Origin: Massilia litorea
Lineage (GTDB): Bacteria > Pseudomonadota > Gammaproteobacteria > Burkholderiales > Burkholderiaceae_D
Length of the DNA: 64,000 nucleotides
Assembly: GCF_015101885.1 (NCBI RefSeq)
Contig: NZ_CP062941.1
Location: forward strand, 3,782,001 to 3,846,000
Direction of reading: 5' to 3'
This document shows, in pieces, positions 26,827 to 34,478 of the stretch; the first letter of the stretch is position 1; each line of letters begins with the position of its first letter. The translations under genes and the position numbers were made by a program. The notes under the pieces are model-generated. The model saw only the letters and a list, made by a program, of their open reading frames with translations. It was not told the DNA's origin and ran no database searches.

Positions 26827-27366
26827 ATGTTGACTTTATTCCTGCTCGCCGCCGCCGTGCTGGCGATTGCCCTGCTGGCCGCCAGCCGCAGGCCCGACGC
26901 CTTTCGCGTCGAGCGGCGCATCCACATCGAAGCGCCCGTTGCGCAGGTCGAACCGCTGGTCGGCGACATGCGCCGCTTCATGACCTGGAATCCGTTTGCG
27001 AAGGACAAGCCGCTGGCGCTGGATTTCAGCGGTCCCGCCGGCGGGACGGGCGCCGCCTGCGACTTCGCCGGTTCCGGCGCGGCCGGCCGCGGCAGGCTGG
27101 AAGTGATCGACTCCCGGCCCGGCAAGATCACGATGCGCCTGACGATGGCCGCCCCGGTCCGCTGCGAAAACACCATCGAATTCCTGCTGGTGCCCGGCGC
27201 GGCGGGAACCGACGTCCGCTGGGCCATGCATGGACGCAGCCCCCTCATCGCCAAATTCATGGGCCTGCTGTTCGATACCGACAACATGGTCGGGCGCGAG
27301 CTCGAAAGCGGACTGGCGGACCTCAAGGCCCTGGCCGAGGCGGCCGGCGCCATCAAAGCGGCCTGA
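26827..27366 (+). CDS. SRPBCC (START-like) family protein with N-terminal anchor
   Basis: 179 residues. Residues 2-20 (LTLFLLAAAVLAIALLAAS) are hydrophobic, and the remainder is a polyketide-cyclase-like SRPBCC fold (RIHIEAPVAQVEPLVGDMRR, MTWNPFAKDK). These bind hydrophobic ligands. It sits in the ECF42 operon ten bases after the DGPF gene, and SRPBCC and VOC proteins frequently accompany DGPF genes. The ligand is unknown. Confidence 0.82.
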   Translation: MLTLFLLAAAVLAIALLAASRRPDAFRVERRIHIEAPVAQVEPLVGDMRRFMTWNPFAKDKPLALDFSGPAGGTGAACDFAGSGAAGRGRLEVIDSRPGKITMRLTMAAPVRCENTIEFLLVPGAAGTDVRWAMHGRSPLIAKFMGLLFDTDNMVGRELESGLADLKALAEAAGAIKAA

Positions 27367-27391
27367 TGCCGCGAAACGGAAAGGACACGGT

Positions 27392-27802
27392 ATGCACAAG
27401 CAAATCTTCGTCAACCTGCCGGTCAAGGACCTGGCGCGCAGCCGCGCCTTCTTCTCCAGCCTCGGTTTCGATTTCAATCCCCAGTTCAGCAACGACGACG
27501 GGGCCTGCATGATCATCGGCGAGAACATCTACGCGATGCTGCTGGTCGAGCGCTTCTTCCAGGGTTTCACCAGCAAGCCGATCGCCGACGCCAGGGTGAG
27601 CACCGAGGTGCTGACCTGCCTGTCCTGCGAGAGCAGGGAGGAGGTCGACGCACTGGTCGCGAAAGCCGTCGCAGCCGGCGGGCGCGCGCCCAACCCGAAG
27701 CAGGACCACGGCTTCATGTACGGCCACGGCTTCGAGGACCTGGACGGGCACGTATGGGAACTGTCGTGGATGGACATGAACGCCTTGCCGCCGCGACCTT
27801 GA
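27392..27802 (+). CDS. VOC (glyoxalase-like) family protein
   Basis: 136 residues: two beta-alpha-beta-beta-beta units, with NLPVKDLARSRAFFSSLGFD and FEDLDGHVWELSWMDMN typical of the PhnB/VOC type. Conserved His and Glu residues in GHVWEL and elsewhere could bind a metal. Its stop codon overlaps the sigma gene start (TGATG), indicating translational coupling. The substrate is unknown. Confidence 0.88.
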   Translation: MHKQIFVNLPVKDLARSRAFFSSLGFDFNPQFSNDDGACMIIGENIYAMLLVERFFQGFTSKPIADARVSTEVLTCLSCESREEVDALVAKAVAAGGRAPNPKQDHGFMYGHGFEDLDGHVWELSWMDMNALPPRP

Positions 27803-29085
27803 TGAGAGGAGCCGTCGACGCGGCGATCGCCGCCGTCTGGCGCATCGAGTCGGCAAAGATCGTCGCCGGCGTGGCGCGCCTGGTGCGCGACATCGGCCTG
27901 GCCGAAGAGCTGGCCGGCGACGCGCTGGTGGCCGCGCTCGAGCACTGGCCGGAGGCAGGCATTCCGGACAATCCGGGCGCCTGGCTGATGCGCACGGCGA
28001 AGAACGCCGCGCTCGACCACCTGCGGCGCGACAAGTCTTACCGGGAAAAATGCGCCCAGATCGGCCACGACCTGGAAGCGATGGAGGCCCATATTGTGCC
28101 GGATTTTGTCGACGATCTCGACGCTGCGCGGGACGCAGCTGACAACGGCCTTGTCCACGACGACCTGCTGCGGCTGATGTTCACCGCCTGCCATCCGGTG
28201 CTGTCGACCGAAGCGCGGGTCGCGCTGACGCTCAAGCTGCTGGGCGGCCTCTCCACCCACGAGATCGCGCGCGCCTTCCTGGTGCCCGAACCGACGATTG
28301 CCCAGCGCATCGTGCGCGCCAAGCGCAGCCTCGGCCAGGCGCGCGTTCCCTTCGAATTGCCGCCCCCGGCCGAGCTGGCCGAACGGCTCGCATCGGTGCT
28401 GGAGGTGGTCTACCTGGTCTTCAACGAAGGCTACACCGCCACCAGCGGCAGCGACTGGATGCGCCCCGCGCTGCAGGACGAAGCCCTGCGCCTGGGGCGC
28501 ATGCTGGCCGAACTTGCGCCGCGCGAACCGGAGGCCCAGGGACTGGTCGCCCTGATGGAGCTGCAGGCCTCGCGCGCCGCCGCCCGGGTCGATCGCGAAG
28601 GCCGGCCGGTGCTGCTGCTGGAACAGGACCGCCTGCGCTGGGACGGCATCCTGATCCGGCGCGGCCTGGCGGCGCTGGCCCGCGCCGAGCTGCTGGGTCC
28701 GCCCGGCCCGTACACCCTGCAAGCCGCGATCGCCGCCTGCCACGCGCGGGCGCGCATGGCGGCGGAGACCGACTGGAAGCGCATTGCCGCGCTGTACGGT
28801 GAGCTGGCGCGCGTCAACCCCTCACCGGTGGTCGAGCTGAACCGGGCGGTCGCGGTCGGCATGGCCGAGGGGCCGGCGGCCGGGCTGGCGCTGGTGGACG
28901 AACTGGCAGGGCAAGGCAGGCTGGCGCGCTACCAGTGGCTGCCGGCGGTGCGCGGGGATTTGCTGGAGAAGCTGGGACGAGGTGCGGAGGCGAGTGCCGA
29001 GTTCACGCGGGCCGCGCAGATGGCGACGAATGCGCGGGAAAAGGCGCTGCTGGAGGAGCGGGCGCGGACGAATGCCGGCACGTAG
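27802..29085 (+). CDS. ECF42-type RNA polymerase sigma factor with C-terminal TPR-like extension
   Basis: 427 residues. Sigma region 2 is ~10-80 (RLVRDIGLAEELAGDALVAA, NPGAWLMRTAKNAALDHLRR). Region 4 is ~135-190 (RVALTLKLLGGLSTHEIARA, EPTIAQRIVRAKRSL). A ~230-residue helical extension follows (VYLVFNEGYTATSG, AAIAACHARAR, VELNRAVAVGMAEGPAAGLA). This matches the ECF42 group, in which the C-terminal extension controls activity in place of an anti-sigma factor. It is coupled to the VOC gene. The TAG stop lies inside a CGTAGGGTGGGC repeat. Confidence 0.88.
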   Translation: MRGAVDAAIAAVWRIESAKIVAGVARLVRDIGLAEELAGDALVAALEHWPEAGIPDNPGAWLMRTAKNAALDHLRRDKSYREKCAQIGHDLEAMEAHIVPDFVDDLDAARDAADNGLVHDDLLRLMFTACHPVLSTEARVALTLKLLGGLSTHEIARAFLVPEPTIAQRIVRAKRSLGQARVPFELPPPAELAERLASVLEVVYLVFNEGYTATSGSDWMRPALQDEALRLGRMLAELAPREPEAQGLVALMELQASRAAARVDREGRPVLLLEQDRLRWDGILIRRGLAALARAELLGPPGPYTLQAAIAACHARARMAAETDWKRIAALYGELARVNPSPVVELNRAVAVGMAEGPAAGLALVDELAGQGRLARYQWLPAVRGDLLEKLGRGAEASAEFTRAAQMATNAREKALLEERARTNAGT

Positions 29086-29160
29086 GGTGGGCATGCCCAC
29101 GCGGACATATGCGTCTCGTCTGCGCATCCTTCCGCGTGGGCGCCCGTCAAACCCGTCGTT
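29081..29160. repeat. Palindromic repeat, CGTAGGGTGGGC family, copy 3
   Basis: CGTAGGGTGGGCATGCCCAC followed by GCGG starts exactly at the end of the sigma gene and contributes its TAG stop. A second, degenerate half (CGCGTGGGCGCCCGTCAAAC, then CCGT) resembles the CGTGGGCGGTGCCCGGTGAA block of the copies at 24590 and 33358. It occupies the gap to the convergent cupin gene. Confidence 0.75.
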
Positions 29161-29165
29161 ACAAA

Positions 29166-29552
29166 TCAATGCCCGTGCTGCTTCTCGTACTCGTCCGCTT
29201 CGGCCTTGTTCGCATGCACGATGCCGTCCGGGTGCTCGGGCGGGGTGTACAGCGTGTACAGGCGCATCGGTTCGGTCTTCGAGGTGTTGATGACGTTGTG
29301 CTCGGTCCCGGCCGGAATCACGACGGCCACGCCGTCTTCCAGCTTGTGCTCTTCGCCGTCCAGGATGGCGACGCCTTCGCCGGCTTCGACGCGGATGAAC
29401 TGGTCATGGCCTTCGTGGTGCTCCATGCCGATTTCCTCGCCCGCCTGCAGGGTCATGATCACCAGCTGGCTGCGCTTCGTCGTGTACAGGACCTCGCGGA
29501 AGTTGTTGCCCGCAAGCGTTTTTTGTTCGATGTTGATGCTATAGCCCGACAT
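29166..29552 (-). CDS. Cupin-domain protein
   Basis: 128 residues from the ATG at 29552 (MSGYSINIEQ), preceded by GGGAGAG. Single cupin with motif 1 GMEHHEGHDQFIRVEAGEG (two to three His and a Glu as metal ligands) and motif 2 PAGTEHNVINTS. The tail is charged (NKAEADEYEKQHGH). Often annotated as mannose-6-phosphate isomerase-like cupin; the actual substrate is unknown. It stands alone, convergent with the ECF42 sigma gene. Confidence 0.88.
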   Translation of the reverse strand: MSGYSINIEQKTLAGNNFREVLYTTKRSQLVIMTLQAGEEIGMEHHEGHDQFIRVEAGEGVAILDGEEHKLEDGVAVVIPAGTEHNVINTSKTEPMRLYTLYTPPEHPDGIVHANKAEADEYEKQHGH

Positions 29553-29653
29553 GTTCTCTCCCATTCAAGTTCGGCGCCGCTCGCATCGGGCGCCAGGTGA
29601 CTTGATTGTATAGCACGTGCGCGCGGGCTGCCGGAGACGGTTCAGCGCCTCCT

Positions 29654-30403
29654 TCAGCGTCTCCAGCCGCGCTCGCGCGCCGCGCGCTCGGCGGCGGCGT
29701 TCATCGTCGTTCCCGCAATGCGCTCGTCGATGGCGTCGAGCACCGCCTCCGGCGCCGTGCTGGCCGCCTGCCGGTAGGCGCCGCCGCTCGCCGCCTTGTC
29801 GCTCAGGACGGGTATGCGCCAGGTCTCGCCCTCGCGGCAGGCCAGGCCGGCGCTGGCGCCCACGCTGAAGCTGCGGCAATAGCCGCCGTCGCGGGTGGCG
29901 AAGCTGACGCCGATGCGCACCGGGCTGTTCGGCGCCGGATCGCTCGCCAGCTGGCGCGAGAGGGCGCCGGCCAGCTGGCCGCGCGCCACCAGGCGTCCGC
30001 CGCCGTCGGCACCGACGAAGCCGCCGCCGTCGTCCTTGAACCACAGGCTGCCGGCCAGCACGCCCAGCACCAGGGTCGCGGCCAGCGCGCCCCAGCGCGG
30101 CCAGACCGGCTGGCGGACGGGCGCCGCCGCGGGCGCGGGCGTGGCTGCGGCGCGGGTGCGGGCGTTGCGCGCGGCGTCGAGGGACAGCACCTTGCTGGCG
30201 GCAGCCGCGTCGAGGCGCGCCGGCACCGGTTCCTCCAGCACGCCGGCAAAGGCATCGAAGACCCGCGCGCGCAAGGCGCGGTGGCGTTCGACGATGGCGG
30301 CCAGCTCTGGATCCGCGCGCACGGCGGCGTCGACTTGGCTGCGCTGCGGTTCGGCCAGCTCGCCGTCGGCATAGGCCATCAGGATATCGTCGGAAAATGT
30401 CAT
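29654..30403 (-). CDS. Membrane anti-sigma factor
   Basis: 249 residues. The N-terminal cytosolic segment MTFSDDILMAYADGELAEPQ is a typical anti-sigma opening. A single membrane helix sits at ~105-122 (WGALAATLVLGVLAGSLW). The periplasmic C-terminal domain has two conserved-looking Cys in GGYCRSFSVGASAGLACREG, possibly a disulfide. The zinc HxxxCxxC motif is absent. Its start overlaps the sigma gene stop by four bases, so it is coupled to and expected to sequester the sigma factor at 30400. Confidence 0.85.
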   Translation of the reverse strand: MTFSDDILMAYADGELAEPQRSQVDAAVRADPELAAIVERHRALRARVFDAFAGVLEEPVPARLDAAAASKVLSLDAARNARTRAAATPAPAAAPVRQPVWPRWGALAATLVLGVLAGSLWFKDDGGGFVGADGGGRLVARGQLAGALSRQLASDPAPNSPVRIGVSFATRDGGYCRSFSVGASAGLACREGETWRIPVLSDKAASGGAYRQAASTAPEAVLDAIDERIAGTTMNAAAERAARERGWRR

Positions 30404-30903
30404 GTCAGGGCTCTTTCATCGGACAACAGCTTTTGTAATGCCTCGCGGGCACGCGCCAGGCGGCTGGTGAGGGTGCCCATCGGAATATCGAGGACGGCCG
30501 CGGCTTCCTTGTAGGGCAGGCCGTCGACCAGCACCAGCGCGACCACGATCCGGTGTTCCTCGCTCAAGAGGCTCATCGCCTTCTGCACGGCCATGCGCTG
30601 TACCTGGGCTTCGGCGCCGTCGTGCCCGACGTGTTCGCCTTCTTCCTCGGGGGCGAAGACGGCATCGCGCCGGACCCGGCTGCGCACCTCGTCGATCCAG
30701 GCATTGCGGATGATGCGGAACAGCCAGCTGTCGAGCCGGGTGCCGTCGGTATATTGTTCACTGCGGCCGAGCGCGCGCTCCATCGCGACCTGGACCAGGT
30801 CGTCGGCGTCCTCCCGGTGGAAGGTGATGGAACGCGCGAAGCGTCGCATCCGGGGCAGCAGGGCGGCAAGTTCGTTGGCAAGCATGGGGCGATTGGGGTT
30901 CAC
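30400..30903 (-). CDS. ECF RNA polymerase sigma factor
   Basis: 167 residues, compact ECF sigma. Region 2 includes FHREDADDLVQVAMERAL and SWLFRIIRNAWIDEVRS. Region 4 includes LPYKEAAAVLDIPMGTLTSR LARAREAL. The next gene encodes its likely anti-sigma factor. The promoter GGAAT-N17-CGTT at 30912-30937 upstream is repeated before two neighbouring genes, which suggests autoregulation and a local regulon. The inducing signal is unknown. Confidence 0.92.
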   Translation of the reverse strand: MNPNRPMLANELAALLPRMRRFARSITFHREDADDLVQVAMERALGRSEQYTDGTRLDSWLFRIIRNAWIDEVRSRVRRDAVFAPEEEGEHVGHDGAEAQVQRMAVQKAMSLLSEEHRIVVALVLVDGLPYKEAAAVLDIPMGTLTSRLARAREALQKLLSDERALT

Positions 30904-30907
30904 ATGA

Positions 30908-30955
30908 ATAAAACGTTGGCGGCATGGATTTTATTCCATCTGACCATCGTTTTAT
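30908..30955. promoter_or_regulatory. Divergent overlapping ECF promoters
   Basis: The block GGATTTTATTCC (30926-30937) reads GGAATAAAATCC on the other strand and can serve as -35 both ways. CGTTTTAT lies at the -10 position on both sides (30908-30915 leftward, 30948-30955 rightward), each with a 17-base spacer between GG(A/T)(A/T)T and CGTT. It drives the sigma/anti-sigma pair leftward and the subtilase rightward. Confidence 0.65.
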
Positions 30956-30979
30956 ATTTCATGACGCCAACCATCCCTT

Positions 30980-32290
30980 ATGATCGCGACCATGAGACTC
31001 TTTTCTTCCTTCGCAAAAGGCCTGGCCTGGGCGCTGCTGCTGTGCTCGACCGGCGCCGCCCATGCCCAGTTGCGCCTGCCCGGTTTGCACCTGCCCCAGC
31101 CCCTTGGCGGGCTGGACAGTCTGGCGCGTCCGGCCGAACGCCTGCTCGAGCGCAGCGTGCCGGGCGACCTGCGCGGCTTGCGCCTCGATGCCGTCGAGAC
31201 GCTGCTGCGGCGCCACCGCACCGAGCTGGAAGCCGATCCGCGCGGCGAGCCGGTGGTGCGGGGCGAGATCCTGGCCACGTCGCCGGCCGCCGCGGCCCTG
31301 GAGGCGGCGGCGGGCCTCGAATTTGCGGTGCTGCGCGCGGACCGCTTCGAGGAACTGGGCGAGTCGCTGGTGGTCCTGCGCGTGCCGCCGAACCTGTCGA
31401 CGCAGGAGGCGCTGGCACGGCTGCGGGCGCTCGACCCGGCCGGTTCCTACGATTTCAACCATGTATATACGGGCAGCTCGGCCTTGCCGCTCGGTGGCGG
31501 GGGCGGGGCCGAAGCGGCGCGCGGCGGGACTGCGGCGGGCGCCGTCGGCCTGGTCGACAGCGGCGTCGACCTCGGTCACCCGGTGTTCGAGGGTGCCGCC
31601 GTCGAATCCTTCGGCTGCGACGGCAAACCGCATCCGGCGCCGCACGGCACGGCGGTCGCGGCCCTGATGGTTGGACGCGCCGAACGCTTCGCGGGCGCCG
31701 CGCCCGGCACCCGGCTGTTCGCGGCCGACATCTATTGCGACAGCCCGACCGGCGGTTCGGCCGACAAGATCGCCGGCGCCCTCGGCTGGATGGCACGCGC
31801 GCGCGTCGGCGTGGTCAACATCAGCCTGGTCGGGCCGCCGAACGCGCTCCTGGAGCGGGTGGTGGCCGCGATGGTCGCGCGCGGACACCTGCTGGTGGCG
31901 GCCGTCGGCAACGACGGGCCGGCTGCGCCGCCCCTGTATCCGGCCAGCTATCCCGGCGTGGTCGGCGTGACCGGCGTCGACCGCCAGGGCCGTCCGCTGC
32001 CCGAAGCCGCGCGCGGCCCGCAGGTGATGTTCGCCGCGCCCGGCAGCCAGATGGTCAGCGCCGCGCCCGGAACGTCGCCTTACCGGCAGGTGCGCGGCAC
32101 CTCGTTCGCCGCCCCGATCGTCGCCGCCTTGCTGTCGAAAGCGCTGCCGCAGCCGGACCGTGCCGCCGCTGCCCGGGCCGTGTCGACGCTGGCTGCGCAG
32201 GCCGTACGGGAGAACGATGCACCGGCGGACGCGCTCGGGCGTGGCGTGGTGGGCGCCGCCTTGCGCGTCGACCCGAACCGGTTTCGCTAA
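30980..32290 (+). CDS. Secreted subtilisin-like serine protease in the ECF regulon
   Basis: 436 residues (432 if it starts at 30992, MRLFSSF). The signal peptide ends GAAHAQ. An N-terminal region of ~140 residues precedes the S8 catalytic core. Catalytic Asp193 is in GLVDSGVDLG, His222 in PHGTAVAALM and Ser375 in RGTSFAAPIV, with the oxyanion Asn in AVGNDGP; the core is shorter than in the protease at 12917 and lacks a PA insert. It is divergent from the sigma/anti-sigma genes and shares their promoter block. It may process the neighbouring Gly-rich protein or the anti-sigma factor; both are inferences. Confidence 0.88.
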   Translation: MIATMRLFSSFAKGLAWALLLCSTGAAHAQLRLPGLHLPQPLGGLDSLARPAERLLERSVPGDLRGLRLDAVETLLRRHRTELEADPRGEPVVRGEILATSPAAAALEAAAGLEFAVLRADRFEELGESLVVLRVPPNLSTQEALARLRALDPAGSYDFNHVYTGSSALPLGGGGGAEAARGGTAAGAVGLVDSGVDLGHPVFEGAAVESFGCDGKPHPAPHGTAVAALMVGRAERFAGAAPGTRLFAADIYCDSPTGGSADKIAGALGWMARARVGVVNISLVGPPNALLERVVAAMVARGHLLVAAVGNDGPAAPPLYPASYPGVVGVTGVDRQGRPLPEAARGPQVMFAAPGSQMVSAAPGTSPYRQVRGTSFAAPIVAALLSKALPQPDRAAAARAVSTLAAQAVRENDAPADALGRGVVGAALRVDPNRFR

Positions 32291-32317
32291 AAATTTAAAA
32301 ATATTTTTTGGATGGAT

Positions 32318-32343
32318 GGAATAAACGGCCGAGTCCGCTCGTT
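32318..32343 (+). promoter_or_regulatory. ECF promoter before the Gly-rich protein gene
   Basis: GGAATAAA begins at 32318 and CGTTTT at 32340, with 17 bases between GGAAT and CGTT. This is identical in spacing and nearly identical in sequence to the leftward sigma promoter (GGAATAAA...CGTTTTAT). It lies 49 bp before the ATG. Confidence 0.65.
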
Positions 32344-32391
32344 TTCCTGATAACGGCGCGCAATCGAGCGCCTCTAACAGGAGAAACCACC

Positions 32392-33339
32392 ATGCAAACC
32401 AAAAATATCGTCCGCCAGCTCGCCATCGTTTTCGCCCTGTCCGCCGCCGCGTCGGCGCAGGCCCAGTTGCTCGGCGGAGGAGGCGGCCTCGGCGGCTCGG
32501 TCGGCGGCATGATCGGCGGCGGCCTCGGCGGCGGCATGCGCCCGATGGCGCCGATGCAGGACATGCGCCGCGTCGAGCGGGCCGCTCCGGTCGAACGCAG
32601 TGTTTCCGGCCGCGGCGCGGCAGGCGGCGAGGGCAGCGCCCGCGCTGCGGCACTCCCGGGCGTGGGAGGCTTGCCGCTCGCTTCGCGCGGCGCGGCTGAC
32701 GCCACGGGCAGCGGAAACGGCAGCCTGGCCGGCAGCGGCGCGCAAGCCGGGCGCGATGTGCAGGCCGGCGGCAACGGTACGGGCGGCCTGACGGGTGGGC
32801 TGGCCACGGGCCTGGGCGGCGGGCAAGGCGCCGCCAGTGCAAGCGGTAACGGCGAGGCCGGCGTGGCCGGCAGCGTCCGGCGCGGCGCGGCCGACCTGGG
32901 CGGCGGTACGACAGCCGGCGGCACATCGGCGGGCGCTGGCGGCACGGCCGCTCCGGCGTACCCGATGGCCGGCGGCGCCAACGGCAGCGCCTCGACCGGA
33001 GGCGGCGCAAGCGCATCGGCCGGCATCGCGCCGGGCGCAACGCTGGGCGGCGCCCGTGAACTGGCCGGCAGCGCCGCCGGCGGCGCACGTTCGGCAGCGT
33101 CGCCGGTTGCAGGGGCTGCGCGCAGCCAGGTCGCCAGCACCCGCGACTATGCCGCCGGTACGGCCGCCAACGCCCGCGGCGCGGCGCAAGCGGCCGGCAG
33201 CGCCGCCGGCGGCAGCGCGCGCGGAATCGCGAACAAGGCTGCGTCGACCCAAATGCCGGTGTCGGGTTCCGTGAACGGCTCGGTGGGTGGCTCCGCTTCG
33301 GGCAGCGCCAGCGGCAGCGGCAAGGCCGGCGGCAACTAA
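32392..33339 (+). CDS. Secreted Gly/Ala/Ser-rich low-complexity protein
   Basis: 315 residues. The signal peptide is QLAIVFALSAAASAQAQ, followed by Gly-rich LLGGGGGLGGSVGGMIGGG. The rest is almost wholly Gly, Ala, Ser and Thr with scattered Arg (SVRRGAADLGGGTTAGGTSA), a GGSARGIANKAAS segment and an SGSASGSGKAGGN tail. There is no Cys and no recognisable domain. The ATG follows AGGAG. A structural or matrix-type secreted protein is plausible. It has an ECF promoter matching the sigma and subtilase genes. Confidence 0.75.
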   Translation: MQTKNIVRQLAIVFALSAAASAQAQLLGGGGGLGGSVGGMIGGGLGGGMRPMAPMQDMRRVERAAPVERSVSGRGAAGGEGSARAAALPGVGGLPLASRGAADATGSGNGSLAGSGAQAGRDVQAGGNGTGGLTGGLATGLGGGQGAASASGNGEAGVAGSVRRGAADLGGGTTAGGTSAGAGGTAAPAYPMAGGANGSASTGGGASASAGIAPGATLGGARELAGSAAGGARSAASPVAGAARSQVASTRDYAAGTAANARGAAQAAGSAAGGSARGIANKAASTQMPVSGSVNGSVGGSASGSASGSGKAGGN

Positions 33340-33357
33340 GTCCACGGCCTAAAGTAA

Positions 33358-33498
33358 CGTAGGGTGGGCATTCATGCCCACGCGGTGCTACGTCGCAGCG
33401 AGATCGTCGTGCACGATCACGGAGCCCGTACGTATCACCGCGCGGGCGGAGCCCGGTGAAACCGTGGGCGAGGCCTTTGGCCTCGCCCATCCCCTACG
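33358..33498. repeat. Composite palindromic repeat (copy 4)
   Basis: It begins CGTAGGGTGGGCATTCATGC with CCACGCGGTG following (type shared with 6071, 29081 and 59208). It then has a GATCGT...ACGATC hairpin and the block CGTATCACCGCG (shared with 59162), and ends with the hairpin GGGCGAGGCC-TTT-GGCCTCGCCC and CCCCTACG. The last block matches 24590-24640 in reverse orientation with both hairpin arms changed in step. Confidence 0.8.
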
Positions 33499-33501
33499 AA
33501 A

Positions 33502-33536
33502 AAAGGCGCACCGCCGCCGGCCGGCGGTGCGCCTTT
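33502..33536 (+). terminator. Strong bidirectional hairpin terminator
   Basis: AAAGGCGCACCGCCG, loop CCGGC, CGGCGGTGCGCCTTT: a perfect 15-bp stem with A and T ends, directly after the composite repeat. It lies downstream of the Gly-rich gene and 100 bp before the ABC transporter operon. Confidence 0.8.
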
Positions 33537-33635
33537 ATGCCGAATGAACATGTCCTTATAGGAATTCAGTCCTTCATCCGGTCATTCACATGGCGTATAC
33601 TCTCGGGTTCGTCTATTCATGCCCCTTGGAGTCTC

Positions 33636-34469
33636 ATGGCCACCCGCCGCACACTACTTGCCTGCGCGATCGCGCTTTCCGCCCAGCTCGCCCTTGCCGG
33701 CGGCGCCCATGCCGACCAGCTGGCCGACATCAGGAAGAAGGGCGAGATCGTCTTCGGCGTGCTCGGCACCGACGAGCCGAACAGTTTCATCGACCCGAAA
33801 ACGCGTGAACTGGTCGGCTACGAGGTGGACCTGGCCAAGGCCGTGGCAAAGAAGATCGGCGTCAAGCCGGTCTTCAGGCAGATGTCGGTCGCGGCCCGCA
33901 TTCCCGAGCTGCAGCAGGGCCACGTCGACGTGCTGGCGGCCACGCTCACCCACAACAAGGAACGCGAATCCCAGGTCGATTTCGCGCTGACCCACTTCGT
34001 GACCGGCTCCAAGGTCATGGTGCGCGCCGCCGGCGGCGTCACCGCCTTGCCCCAGCTGGCCGGCAAGAAGGTCGTCACCGTCCGCGGCGGTACCCAGGAA
34101 ACGAACATCCGCGCCGCCGTCCCGACCGCGACCATCGTCACCTTCGAAAACACCCAGCAAGCCTTCCAGGCCCTGCAGCAGGGCAAGGGCATCGCATATG
34201 TCAACGACGAGTCCTCGCTGCTGGCGGACTACGGCAAACTCGGTCCCGGCGCGAAGAATTTCACGATCCTGCCGAACAGCATCGGCGTCGAGTCGATTGC
34301 GCTCGGCCTGCGCAAGGGCGAGAAGAGCCTGAAGGCGGTCGTCGACGCGACCCTGCGCGAACTCGAGACCAGCGGCGCGGCCAATGCCCTGTTCAACAAG
34401 TGGTACGGCCCGGGCACGCGCCCGAACATGACCAAGCGCACGTTTTCGATCCACACCGACAAGATCTGA
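33636..34469 (+). CDS. Amino-acid ABC transporter substrate-binding protein
   Basis: 277 residues. The signal peptide runs to GGAHAD. The fold is the family 3 solute-binding type: IRKKGEIVFGVLGTDEPNSF, LVGYEVDLAKAVAKKIGVKP, and HVDVLAATLTHNKERESQVD. It captures a polar amino acid in the periplasm, glutamate/aspartate-type by family, though specificity is not certain. The start at 33636 (MATRRTLLACAIALS) provides the signal peptide. It is the first gene of a four-gene importer operon. Confidence 0.9.
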   Translation: MATRRTLLACAIALSAQLALAGGAHADQLADIRKKGEIVFGVLGTDEPNSFIDPKTRELVGYEVDLAKAVAKKIGVKPVFRQMSVAARIPELQQGHVDVLAATLTHNKERESQVDFALTHFVTGSKVMVRAAGGVTALPQLAGKKVVTVRGGTQETNIRAAVPTATIVTFENTQQAFQALQQGKGIAYVNDESSLLADYGKLGPGAKNFTILPNSIGVESIALGLRKGEKSLKAVVDATLRELETSGAANALFNKWYGPGTRPNMTKRTFSIHTDKI

Positions 34470-34478
34470 GTTTTTGTT

